This document shows, in pieces, positions 52,185 to 60,213 of a stretch of DNA of 64,000 bases (the stretch's first letter is position 1; each line of letters starts with the position of its first letter). Origin of the DNA: Desulfolinea sp050305405 (GTDB taxonomy: Bacteria > Chloroflexota > Anaerolineae > Anaerolineales > Villigracilaceae). Location of the stretch: the NCBI GenBank assembly GCA_050305405.1, contig JBNLFG010000014.1, positions 76,936-140,935 of the forward strand, read 5' to 3'. The translations under genes and the position numbers were made by a program. Under the pieces are notes generated by a model that saw only the letters and a list, made by a program, of their open reading frames with translations, was not told the DNA's origin and did no database searches.

Positions 52185-52933
52185 GGGAATAACTCCTCGA
52201 TCAGCATCTTGTAGGCATTAGCGGCTTTTGAATCCGGCTCGTGGCTGAAAATATCTTCTTTGTTGAAAGAAGCGTTTTTGAGCGCTGTAGCACGTGGGAT
52301 GATGGTCTTGCAGACATCCCCACGATACGCCTGACGCAGGAGTTTCAAGCTCTCGCGGCTGTTGATGGTTGAATCGGATTTCGTGAAAAGATAGCCGAGT
52401 ATCTCGAGATCAGGATGAAAGATATGTCGCACTTCGTCCAAGGTTTTATTGAGCTGAGCAATACTGTCCAGTTCAAAATAACCCGGCTCGATCACGGCTA
52501 GAACTTTGTCTGAAGCTGTGAAGGCGTTGATCGTGAGCCAGCCCAAAGCCGGGGGACAATCTATGAAAACGTAGTCATATTGATCCTTGATGCGTTCAAG
52601 CTGATAGCGCAAACGTGCTTCACGATGATCTTTGGCGGTTGTCAACTCGACGTCCGCGTTCGAGAGCAGAATATGAGCCGGAACGATTTCGAGATTAGGA
52701 ATGTTTGTCTGGTGAACGGGTAGGGGATTACGGTTGAGAACTGTTGTCCAAATCGTTTCGTCTTCTTTGAGCTGTTGATAACGGGGAAGCAGAACCTTGC
52801 TGCTATTGGCTTGGCTATCAATATCGACTAGAAGAACTTTCTTCTGATGCAGTCTGGCTAGCCCTGCAGCAAGGGAAATAGATGTTGTGGTTTTGCCGGT
52901 TCCGCCCTTTTGGGTCGCAATGGAAATGACCAT
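52181..52933 (-). CDS. parA: ParA-family partition ATPase
   Basis: 250 residues with the deviant Walker A QKGGTGKTT (residues 8-16), VLLVDIDSQANSS (Walker A') and YVFIDCPPALG (Walker B). There is no N-terminal helix-turn-helix, so it is of the short type. It should position or stabilise the element when extrachromosomal, together with the small partner encoded right behind it and the 16-bp iterons. It is first in the two-gene operon. Confidence 0.93.
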   Translation of the reverse strand: MVISIATQKGGTGKTTTSISLAAGLARLHQKKVLLVDIDSQANSSKVLLPRYQQLKEDETIWTTVLNRNPLPVHQTNIPNLEIVPAHILLSNADVELTTAKDHREARLRYQLERIKDQYDYVFIDCPPALGWLTINAFTASDKVLAVIEPGYFELDSIAQLNKTLDEVRHIFHPDLEILGYLFTKSDSTINSRESLKLLRQAYRGDVCKTIIPRATALKNASFNKEDIFSHEPDSKAANAYKMLIEELFP

Positions 52934-53121
52934 ATTTTCTTTCTATCGCAAAGGCTTGTTGAGGTACTTTGCGGATGGAGCAATAGGTAATACTACAAGT
53001 ATCAAAGCATTTTCAAGGAAGGATGTCAATAGAGGGTAGAAATATGGGTTATTATTCTGAGGAAAAAAGTGAGGTTCAAAAAGGGTTCTTTTTCAGAAGA
53101 ATGGTCTTTAAGGATGAGAGT

Positions 53122-54009
53122 ATGAATAGAATTCACCCAGAAGCGAGGCTGAATTACGGGAAGTTTTTGAAAAACTTTCTTTTATTTTTCCTGCTTGTTT
53201 TATCGTTGACTGCTTGCCAAAGCGGCAGCAGTAGTGCGTCGCCAAGCATGGGGGATAGTGAAAAGAGCGCTGTTCCTACAAGCGAGGTAGCATCACCTGA
53301 ACCGGAACTTGATTCGGTTGAAAATCAACCAAATCAAGTTGATGATGAGGTAGTAGCCCCAACATCGCAAGCATCTGAGTTTGAAGATGGAGAACTTTCT
53401 AAAGATACGCATGAAATCTTAGGTGATGTTAATTCCTTAACTGTTACAATGACAAACTCAGCTGGAACTACTTTTCACCTGAATTTCATTACAAATACTT
53501 CTCTTTTTAAGAGTGCCACAATGGATGCGGAAAAATTAATGAAATATATTGAAAATTTCATTCCAAATGGAGAAATAAGCCAGGTTGGTGAAGGTGATAC
53601 GATCAAGATCTACATGTTAGATTATCAAGGACTTGATGAAAGTGGGACGACTGCAAAGTTTCTTGAGGAGGAAGGAAAAGTATTATTTGGCGGAGCCAAT
53701 TATAGAGAAGAATATGATTATAGATACTACAATAGAACTATGAGCACCTCTGAATTTGTAATTGTGTTCAACTTTGATAGGCCAAAGTCTTTTTCTGAAG
53801 AAAAAGGTTTTGATTTAGCAGTGATTCTTGATGACATCATATCCGAACATTTGGCTGGCGTGTTGCTGGCTGGGGAAGTACAGCTCGGCAATAGTGACAT
53901 TGATCCACAATTTATAGCAGCTTTAGATGACGGAAAAGTTGATGTGTATACCGGTGTAATTAATAATATAGATTCTCCAAGTGGAATAGTTGATATAGAA
54001 CTTCCTTAA
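53122..54009 (+). CDS. Lipoprotein of unknown function
   Basis: 295 residues from the ATG at 53122, chosen because AAGGATGAG lies just upstream; the frame is open from 53023. A basic N-terminus and hydrophobic core (FLLFFLLVLSLTAC) end at Cys32, the lipid-modified residue. Ser/Pro/Glu-rich linker residues follow. From about 110 on there is a mixed alpha/beta region that resembles the MG-like or GerMN type only loosely; I do not recognise it. It probably sits on the outer face of the membrane. Confidence 0.72.
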   Translation: MNRIHPEARLNYGKFLKNFLLFFLLVLSLTACQSGSSSASPSMGDSEKSAVPTSEVASPEPELDSVENQPNQVDDEVVAPTSQASEFEDGELSKDTHEILGDVNSLTVTMTNSAGTTFHLNFITNTSLFKSATMDAEKLMKYIENFIPNGEISQVGEGDTIKIYMLDYQGLDESGTTAKFLEEEGKVLFGGANYREEYDYRYYNRTMSTSEFVIVFNFDRPKSFSEEKGFDLAVILDDIISEHLAGVLLAGEVQLGNSDIDPQFIAALDDGKVDVYTGVINNIDSPSGIVDIELP

Positions 54010-54117
54010 GCTGTCTATTGTAGATGCAGATGAGAGTGTGGCATACTTTATTAGGTGCCAGATAATACTTCTTGATGGCAATTGCGAATATAATAATAAC
54101 TATTGCTCAAAGGGGGC

Positions 54118-54438
54118 ATGACCGAAGAATACGAATTCTTTCCAGATGAAGTCAAAGAAAAACTGCCGCCACTTTATAGCGGAGAAGAGTTAGGCTTGAT
54201 GTCTCAGGCTCTGGTGAAGTTCTTTACCCCCGATTCTAATTGGACGTGGTACGCCAGCGAATTTGATGGTGATGATATTTTCTTTGGTTTGGTAGACGGC
54301 TTTGCCTTTGAATTTGGCTACTTTACTCTTTCAGAGTTGAAGGAAGTAAAAGGGCAATTCGGGTTGCTGGTTGAACGAGATATTCATTTCAAACCGCAGA
54401 CTTTCAAGGAGTTATTAGAAAAGCATCAGGGGGGATAG
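54118..54438 (+). CDS. DUF2958 domain protein
   Basis: 106 residues. LPPLYSGEELGLMSQALVK, then FFTPDSNWTWYASEFDG and FGYFTLSELKEVKG match DUF2958, a small family common on plasmids and conjugative elements with no known function. AGGGGG lies immediately before the ATG, unusually close; a TTG at 54103 is the alternative start. It ends 2 bp before the next gene. Confidence 0.82.
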   Translation: MTEEYEFFPDEVKEKLPPLYSGEELGLMSQALVKFFTPDSNWTWYASEFDGDDIFFGLVDGFAFEFGYFTLSELKEVKGQFGLLVERDIHFKPQTFKELLEKHQGG

Positions 54439-54440
54439 AG

Positions 54441-55091
54441 ATGAGTAGTTCTTCTGTACTCACAACAATCTTGCTTGATTTGCCCTGGGTGGAAGTCTTG
54501 GCAAACGCCTGGAAATACGGGCGAAAACTCTTTCGAGGACTAAGCAGCGAGGGCATGTATGAGACACTCGAAACAGAAATCACGTTGGAATTGTTGGATA
54601 GGGCAGGAACAAAAGCCCATTTTGAGAAACGCAAAAAAGTGCGTTATTTACAAGACAACGTAATTGCCTTCCACGACTATGCTTGGGGGGATGGCAAAAT
54701 TCTCCTGAATTATCAATGCAGCCCTGGAAAAAAAGTGGATCAATATCGGCTTGGCTATAAAACCTATGTGCTTTTATCGCTGCGTGAAGTCAAGAGCAAG
54801 GGGGATGTGGATGAGTTCAATACAACCTGGGATATGGAGGACACATTCCTTGAACCAGATTATTTTTGGGATACGGATATTAGTCATCGCACCAAGTGGG
54901 TTAGAGTGAACATCATTTTTCCAAAGGATCACCCGCCACGCCGCGTAACGCTTGTGGAAAGCAATCGAAAACGCACAACAACTTTAAGTGAAGAGCACAA
55001 ACGCTCTTTGCCCGATGGACGTTTACGGGTCAGTTGGGAAAAGAAAAATCCGAGATTGTTTGAGCATTATCTGATGAAGTGGGATTGGTAG
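54441..55091 (+). CDS. Protein of unknown function
   Basis: 216 residues. A hydrophobic patch near the N-terminus (VLTTILLDLPWVEVLANAW) is followed by a basic, beta-rich region (residues 50-200) with no motif I know. GGGGGATAGAG precedes the ATG. The gene lies 2 bp after the DUF2958 gene, so they are co-transcribed. An inverted repeat without a T-run follows the stop. Confidence 0.65.
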   Translation: MSSSSVLTTILLDLPWVEVLANAWKYGRKLFRGLSSEGMYETLETEITLELLDRAGTKAHFEKRKKVRYLQDNVIAFHDYAWGDGKILLNYQCSPGKKVDQYRLGYKTYVLLSLREVKSKGDVDEFNTTWDMEDTFLEPDYFWDTDISHRTKWVRVNIIFPKDHPPRRVTLVESNRKRTTTLSEEHKRSLPDGRLRVSWEKKNPRLFEHYLMKWDW

Positions 55092-55101
55092 AAAAAGAGA
55101 A

Positions 55102-55124
55102 CGACAGGCTGCGCTAACCTGTCG
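55102..55124 (+). terminator. Hairpin after the unknown gene at 54441
   Basis: CGACAGG (55102-55108) pairs with CCTGTCG (55118-55124), and flanking AGAG with CTCT adds partial pairing. There is no T-run, so termination is uncertain. Confidence 0.4.
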
Positions 55125-55312
55125 CTCTATGTACTTCGCTTATCCTGATCCGCCACCAGTCATGACCTTCGCTCCTTCCACAATAGATGAGCGGTACCGC
55201 ATACAATTGCGTGTGTCCGAAGCAGGAAGTGACAATGGGGGAGAGGGTTGAAGTGAATGTATTATATCCGTTATCGGAAGTAATTGTCAATCCTTTTCAT
55301 GGATAAGTCGGG

Positions 55313-55540
55313 CTATTTTGTTTTCGGTCCCGGCTTTCGGTCGCGGGCTAAGTATTCTTGAACTGCCTGAGCGGTTGTAAACCAATTTCGACCAAGTTTT
55401 TTTGCCCATATTTCCCCTTGGGTGGCTAACAGTCGAAGATGTCTGGTTGTAAACCCGCTAAGCTCGGCAGCCTTGCTGAGAGAGATCAACTCATCCAGAT
55501 TAGGCTGGCTTGAGTTGCCCTCATTTGACTTATCGGGCAT
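55313..55540 (-). CDS. Small helix-turn-helix protein (excisionase-type)
   Basis: 75 residues: a disordered N-terminus and a MerR/Xis-type winged helix, LISLSKAAELSGFTTRHLR, then GEIWAKKLGRNWFTTAQAV. It lies divergent to the Phd-like gene with only 60 bp between them and may regulate it, or be a second excisionase-like factor. Confidence 0.78.
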   Translation of the reverse strand: MPDKSNEGNSSQPNLDELISLSKAAELSGFTTRHLRLLATQGEIWAKKLGRNWFTTAQAVQEYLARDRKPGPKTK

Positions 55541-55600
55541 CCGTAATGGATTTTACTCTATAAAGTGCGGCGGATGTGTACAATGTTCGCAGGAGGGGAT

Positions 55601-55858
55601 ATGTTATCGAAAAAGGGCACCATCGCGGCAGGAAAACTGAAAACGAATCCAGAAGAAATTCTGAAACGGGTCGTTTCTGAGCGTGAGACCTTGATTGTTG
55701 AACATCATTCTTTTCCCGTGATGGTGATCATTCCACATGCTGATTATCTGCGCATGATTGCAATGGAAAAACTCCTGACAGCGCATGGCGCTTTGTGGGA
55801 ACTTTTAGGAAAAGAAATCGAAGCCACGATGGATGAATTGCAGAATAAGAAGTGTTAG
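55601..55858 (+). CDS. Phd/YefM-like antitoxin-type protein
   Basis: 85 residues from the ATG at 55601 (GGAGGGG stands five bases upstream). The pattern AAGKLKTNPEEILKRV, then ETLIVEHHSFPVMVIIP and DYLRMIAME corresponds to the Phd/YefM fold, which binds DNA at the operon and neutralises a toxin with its C-terminus. The gene 12 bp downstream would be in toxin position, but it shows no Doc or RelE motif. Confidence 0.65.
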   Translation: MLSKKGTIAAGKLKTNPEEILKRVVSERETLIVEHHSFPVMVIIPHADYLRMIAMEKLLTAHGALWELLGKEIEATMDELQNKKC

Positions 55859-55870
55859 ACTGCTGGGGCA

Positions 55871-56194
55871 ATGTCCATCCACGAAAACATTCAAATCTTT
55901 CATCCCGTTGATATTGAGCAATATCTTGCGATTTTAATCAGAGAATACGGCGCAATCGAACACCCTGAACAGGCAGATGCCTACTTGCTTGAAGAACAGC
56001 CGTTTTACAAGCCTCAAGTGGCGGAGGGATATGTTTTCATCCTGAGCTTCAACATGCGCCCGCTATCCTATCTTTTGATTCAGGCATTGGCAGAACATCC
56101 TGAACTGGCACCGATGGAAACAAAAATCGTTTGGACACAGGAGCAAGAACTTCTACTGGAAACGACGGCGGGGAAAATCAAGGATAGGGGTTAA
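55871..56194 (+). CDS. Protein of unknown function in toxin position
   Basis: 107 residues, acidic and helical, beginning MSIHENIQIFHPVDIEQYL. No catalytic motif is visible (no Doc HxFx, no RelE His/Arg set). It follows the Phd-like gene by 12 bp. Its stop overlaps the convergent gene at 56191 by four bases. I cannot say whether it is a toxin. Confidence 0.6.
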   Translation: MSIHENIQIFHPVDIEQYLAILIREYGAIEHPEQADAYLLEEQPFYKPQVAEGYVFILSFNMRPLSYLLIQALAEHPELAPMETKIVWTQEQELLLETTAGKIKDRG

Positions 56195-56727
56195 TCGCCC
56201 TGCTTTTCTTCTGGCCCTGTAGTTAAAGCGAGCAGGAAAATATTGATCTCACTCATATAAGCAAGAGCAGCGTCATCATCGGAAAAATTGGCAATCAGTT
56301 CAAATAACTGGCCGCGTTGTGTCTGTGTATCAGGCTTTACCATATCTTCTGTTTTTTCTTTGTGCTCTTGAAGCTGTTTTTTAAATTTGTCTGGGGTAAT
56401 GCGTGTATTTTGCATGTCTGAATTGCCGATATTTTGATACCAGAACCATTCATCTTTAATCCAGCGCTCTCTGTTTTTGTGGAAGCCCAATCCGTAGAAT
56501 GTGGCAAAGACACGCCCATTTCTTCCTGAGCGGCTGATGGTGACGAAAAGAAAAGTGCCGTAGTGATTGAATGATTCCTTGACCTCATGGATGAGAACAT
56601 CCTGTGCCTTGATGATCTCCTGAAACTTCGCGTCGCTAATGAGACCAGAGCGTTGTTCTGTTTCCGTTAAGCCAAGCACTTCATAAGGTCTTTGTGCGTG
56701 TGGGCGAGGTTGACGTTCGGCAGACAT
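56191..56727 (-). CDS. Protein of unknown function
   Basis: 178 residues. The middle contains FLFVTISRSGRNGRVFATFYG, a beta-rich stretch with aromatic residues, and the C-terminal third is helical and acidic. I recognise no domain. It lies 6 bp after the gene at 56734 on the same strand, so the two form an operon. Confidence 0.62.
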   Translation of the reverse strand: MSAERQPRPHAQRPYEVLGLTETEQRSGLISDAKFQEIIKAQDVLIHEVKESFNHYGTFLFVTISRSGRNGRVFATFYGLGFHKNRERWIKDEWFWYQNIGNSDMQNTRITPDKFKKQLQEHKEKTEDMVKPDTQTQRGQLFELIANFSDDDAALAYMSEINIFLLALTTGPEEKQGD

Positions 56728-56733
56728 GGGTAA

Positions 56734-57285
56734 TTAGTGCAATACTTTCTGATTTCCCGTAAATAGATAGTCCAGCAATCCTACGAAATAAAAAGCGGTG
56801 GGGAAATCACCGCTAATTTCTTTAATTTGCAGAGGCTCAAAAACAGGTCTTTTCTTGGCACCTCGCCCGAAGGGTTGTAGCGCAAAGATGCTTTGTGATC
56901 CGGCAGCGTTTCGTCCAACGACCGAAATCGCTTCTTTTCGATTAGGATGTTGGCTGGGACGAACGGTTAGGGTTGAGTTCTTTTCAGGTTTTTCTACATA
57001 CCACGATTCGGCAATCAGCATCGCTTCATGGAGTCCCTTGCCAAAACTGCGCAGGGAGGAGCCAAGCAACTCGAAGTAAACGCGCTTTTCTTCGTGGGTT
57101 TGCGGAAGGGTTAGGGGCATGTACAGGTTTTCCCCATTATCCAGTTGAGCGAATAGCGTTGGGGGGAGACCATCATATTTTCTCAGGTAGGCTTTCGCAT
57201 CAAGCAGGATTTGCTGCACGAATATTTCTGAAAGGATACTCTCGCGCTGACGAAAGGCTTCTTTTCTTTTCCCCCGTTCTGGCAT
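56734..57285 (-). CDS. Protein of unknown function
   Basis: 183 residues, basic at the N-terminus (MPERGKRKEAFRQRESI) with a long helix near 20-40. The centre has LYMPLTLPQTHEEKRVYFEL and the C-terminal end FPTAFYFVGLLDYLFTG, hydrophobic but not a clear membrane helix. No family is recognised. It is the first gene of a two-gene operon and is divergent from the AbiE system, 207 bp away. Confidence 0.62.
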   Translation of the reverse strand: MPERGKRKEAFRQRESILSEIFVQQILLDAKAYLRKYDGLPPTLFAQLDNGENLYMPLTLPQTHEEKRVYFELLGSSLRSFGKGLHEAMLIAESWYVEKPEKNSTLTVRPSQHPNRKEAISVVGRNAAGSQSIFALQPFGRGAKKRPVFEPLQIKEISGDFPTAFYFVGLLDYLFTGNQKVLH

Positions 57286-57450
57286 AAAACCAGTTTAGCA
57301 TAGGCTTGGAAGGTTGTAAGTAAGCTACTGGGTACTATATTTTATGTAGAGTAAACGCCCTTGATAGGGGTGTTGTCTTTATATAAAGCACAATAACAAA
57401 TACTAAAATCCTGCTGGATTGTTGCTTGTGCTCTTTTTGCACTTTCTTTT

Positions 57451-57486
57451 ATTTGTGTTTAGAAAAACGCACAAATATGGTATTAT
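57451..57486 (+). promoter_or_regulatory. Promoter/operator of the abiE operon
   Basis: ATTTGTG (57451-57457) and CACAAAT (57470-57476) form an inverted repeat, and an extended -10 box TGGTATTAT (57478-57486) follows. The ATG at 57493 has no ribosome site and lies only 6 bases after the -10, so the mRNA may be leaderless. AbiEi proteins are known to repress their promoter by binding inverted repeats. Confidence 0.55.
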
Positions 57487-57492
57487 GCAAAC

Positions 57493-58293
57493 ATGAAAAG
57501 AATTTCGCTGACAGAGTTTGAATTGGAAATGTTAGAGACCGCCCAAATCGAATTTGGGGCGATTGTTACCTTTGAGCAACTTTTATCGTTGGTGGATGAA
57601 GATGTGATCTATACCAGAAAACGCATTAGCAAACTTGTCAACCAAGGTTTATTGATGCGGATCAAAAAAGGTGTTTTTGTAATTTCGGATCTGAGTACTA
57701 GAGGAGGACTATCCATATCGCATTACGCAATTGTGAATGCTTTGGTGGAAAAATCTTATCTGTCATTTGAAACAGCCTTACAATTTCATGGTCTTTATGA
57801 CCAATTGCTTGCCAATATCGTTGCTGTTTCGCTCACTCGCTTTAAAACTTCAACCATTGACGGTTATGCCTATAAATTTGTCAACACCGGCGAAAAATAT
57901 TTTTATGGTTGGGATACCTATATTATTGATGGGCAGCAAGTAAAGATTGCTGATGTTGAAAAGGCTTTGCTGGATTTACTTCAGTTCCATCGCACACTCT
58001 ATTCGGTAGATTTGGTTTTGGAAAAGCTGAATACTTTCAAAGAAGATATTGACCAACAGAAATTAATCCAATACGCTTTGAGGGCAAACCTGACTACTCG
58101 CCGAATTATGGGTTTTTTGATGGACTGTGCCACTTTTGACACTGAAAAGCTACATCTTTCCATACAAGATAAGTCCAGCGTCTCATATATTAGCGATTCG
58201 GATCAGAACCAGTACAACCATAAATGGAAGTTATATTATGACCAATACTTTGAACAATATCTCCCCGAAAGAATTGACCAGACGACAGCTTGA
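57493..58293 (+). CDS. abiEi: AbiEi-like antitoxin (type IV toxin-antitoxin)
   Basis: 266 residues: an N-terminal winged helix (TRKRISKLVNQGLLMRIKKG near 38-57) and the AbiEi C-terminal domain (SYLSFETALQFHGL, ADVEKALLDLLQF). It should repress its own operon and counter the AbiEii toxin without binding it. The system gives abortive infection and stabilises mobile DNA. It overlaps abiEii by 56 bp. Confidence 0.85.
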   Translation: MKRISLTEFELEMLETAQIEFGAIVTFEQLLSLVDEDVIYTRKRISKLVNQGLLMRIKKGVFVISDLSTRGGLSISHYAIVNALVEKSYLSFETALQFHGLYDQLLANIVAVSLTRFKTSTIDGYAYKFVNTGEKYFYGWDTYIIDGQQVKIADVEKALLDLLQFHRTLYSVDLVLEKLNTFKEDIDQQKLIQYALRANLTTRRIMGFLMDCATFDTEKLHLSIQDKSSVSYISDSDQNQYNHKWKLYYDQYFEQYLPERIDQTTA

Positions 58294-59029
58294 ACTCATC
58301 AACCGCAGGATGCTTCATTACCCGCTTCCCATTGCGGAGAAGGATTATTTTCTTGCACTGGCAATTCGAGTGGTTGCTAACTCATCTCTCAGTGATAAAT
58401 TGATCTTCAAGGGTGGTACGGCGCTTCACCATTGTTATTTGCCACAAAAACGGTTTTCTGAAGATTTGGATTTCACTTCGCTTGATTCTCAAATCTCTCT
58501 TGATGAGATTGTCTCTGTTTTGGAAGAAAGCGGCATCTTCAGAGCAAATAAAGTGTACCAATCTGATTTCACAATCAAAATCGAGCGGCTACAATATCAG
58601 GGTTTGTTGGGGCAGCCGGGAAATATCAAGTTTGAGGTGGATCGCCACCAAAATGTTGTTTTATCTGGCAACCAGGTGGAATACAAAAACGTTTGGAAAG
58701 TTACCGCTGCGCCCCTTGTCATGGATGTAAGAGAAATTTGTGCAGAGAAAATTCGTGCGGTCTCCCAACGTGCGCGCTACCGGGATTTTTATGATCTGTA
58801 TTTTTTGATCAACGAACTTGGGGTTGATTTGGATGCAGCCTTAGCCCTTTTGTCGAAAAAAGAAATTCGTACATCTGTTATCTCCGCGAATATTGGAAAG
58901 AATTGGGCTGTGGCGAAAAAACAAAAGAACAGGGATTTGGGCAGTATTTATTGCTCGGATGAGATTTCTGATCAGCATATGGATATGTTCGTCGAGAATC
59001 TCCAGCAGAATCCCTTTGAGATTCAGTAG
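58238..59029 (+). CDS. abiEii: AbiEii-like nucleotidyltransferase toxin
   Basis: 263 residues from the ATG at 58238, which has GGAAG eight bases upstream. The GGTAL motif (59-63) and SEDLDFT (Asp76, Asp78) make the nucleotidyltransferase active site; EKIRAVSQRARYRDFYDLYFL is the other conserved block. Members add nucleotides to tRNA 3' ends and stop growth. The start lies within abiEi, so the pair is co-translated. The 248 bp after it hold no gene I can support. Confidence 0.88.
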   Translation: MTNTLNNISPKELTRRQLELINRRMLHYPLPIAEKDYFLALAIRVVANSSLSDKLIFKGGTALHHCYLPQKRFSEDLDFTSLDSQISLDEIVSVLEESGIFRANKVYQSDFTIKIERLQYQGLLGQPGNIKFEVDRHQNVVLSGNQVEYKNVWKVTAAPLVMDVREICAEKIRAVSQRARYRDFYDLYFLINELGVDLDAALALLSKKEIRTSVISANIGKNWAVAKKQKNRDLGSIYCSDEISDQHMDMFVENLQQNPFEIQ

Positions 59030-59277
59030 AAGACTGACGGGAAACAGGTTCCTGGCTTATGCCCATTTTGAGTGTGAAACCCGAATAATTTTTGGGGCAT
59101 TTCTCAGCACATTATAAGATGCGGTTTCCACAGTCATTCTCAAGAGGATGAAGTTATATTGGCGAGTGGGTGAATGTTCTTCTGGTGCGCCAGCCGCAAA
59201 AGCAAGATTGGGCGACATATGAATTAAGATTTTCGCATAAGCCTTTAGTAATTATCTTCAGAAATGGAGAATACGTT

Positions 59278-59790
59278 CTAATAGATAATCCTTTCCTTCA
59301 AAAACGCAATTGCTTTGATAGAACTATCTGTTGCAGCTAGCAAAGAATCGTTTCCGCGGAGAAGAGTAGTAGCAACATGGATTGCATCTGCCCATTCCAA
59401 GGGTTTAGTTTCCCCGCTGTCTAAATGAACTTCGGCGGGTAATTGACATAGAAATTCCAGTAAATCTTCTCCTACAGATTCAATCACAAGCCAGTCGGGA
59501 GGTTGATCGATCAGTGCTTTAAATTGCTCTAAAGAGAAACGAGCACCAGCAATCTCATCAAATTTTCGAGCGATCTCAACAAATGCTAACGAAGAAGCTA
59601 CGATATGTCCTGGCAAAAAATCTTCCTCTGAGAACTGAGCATGCCAATTCGTTATCTTATTGATACGATAAGCAACAATATCTGAAAGTTTTTCTGAAGG
59701 ATGAAATATTTTCTCTCCGCCTATGCTTTCTTGATAGTGTTGGCCGATGATTTCTGCAAGAATATTTGTGTCTACTACTAAGTCAGCCAT
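59278..59790 (-). CDS. PIN-domain nuclease-like protein (gene 4 of an unrecognised operon)
   Basis: 170 residues with a PIN fold: VVDTNILAE (Asp7) at the N-terminus, FVEIARK (Glu72), WADAIHVAT (Asp135) and LLAATDSSIK (Asp155). These four acids are the expected metal-binding set of PIN ribonucleases. About 35 extra residues between the first strand and Glu72 enlarge it. It is the last gene of a tight four-gene operon, 6 bp after its neighbour, and could be the effector. A toxin role with the 138-residue protein as antitoxin is an alternative. Confidence 0.78.
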   Translation of the reverse strand: MADLVVDTNILAEIIGQHYQESIGGEKIFHPSEKLSDIVAYRINKITNWHAQFSEEDFLPGHIVASSLAFVEIARKFDEIAGARFSLEQFKALIDQPPDWLVIESVGEDLLEFLCQLPAEVHLDSGETKPLEWADAIHVATTLLRGNDSLLAATDSSIKAIAFLKERIIY

Positions 59791-59796
59791 CTTTTT

Positions 59797-60213
59797 TTAC
59801 TCGAAAAAATCTTCCATTTCTTCATAAACATTTTGGCCCCACCAAGCAGTATCACTGTTTGTGGCAAGGCTAAGATGCCGTATTGACATTGAAGGGCTAT
59901 GTCCACGGTTAGAACCATTTTCCCAAAGGGCAATTTCCCCATCCTCAGTTTCACCAAATAAAGATTCTTGAAGGCGCAATTGATCTAACTCTAAAATATA
60001 AAAAGCAGAGTTATCTGCGCGGAGATCTCCTAAGTTTTTTCGTATGGTAGCGGACGTGGTGTTAAGTATCCTTTTCTTAACAGCCTCGCAAATATCTATG
60101 AGATCAGCAACAGAAGAGAGCAATAAAGTGCCTTGTTTGTTTATTATGGTTGAAATATCACCAGTTGTTAAACTTTTTTCTAGTTCTTGTGGAGTAATAT
60201 ATTCTGTTTTCAT
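59797..60213 (-). CDS. Protein of unknown function (gene 3 of an unrecognised operon)
   Basis: 138 residues: a helical first half (LLLSSVADLIDICEAVKKRI) and an acidic C-terminal end (VYEEMEDFFE). I know no family for it. Its start overlaps the ATPase stop by four bases (ATGA), so it is translationally coupled, and the PIN gene follows after 6 bp. The position between ATPase and nuclease suits an adaptor or antitoxin, but this is a guess. Confidence 0.7.
   Translation of the reverse strand: MKTEYITPQELEKSLTTGDISTIINKQGTLLLSSVADLIDICEAVKKRILNTTSATIRKNLGDLRADNSAFYILELDQLRLQESLFGETEDGEIALWENGSNRGHSPSMSIRHLSLATNSDTAWWGQNVYEEMEDFFE

Noticed and set aside
58127..58237. Upstream extension of abiEii
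   Set aside because: It lies in another frame of abiEi and the ATG at 58238 has a good ribosome site.
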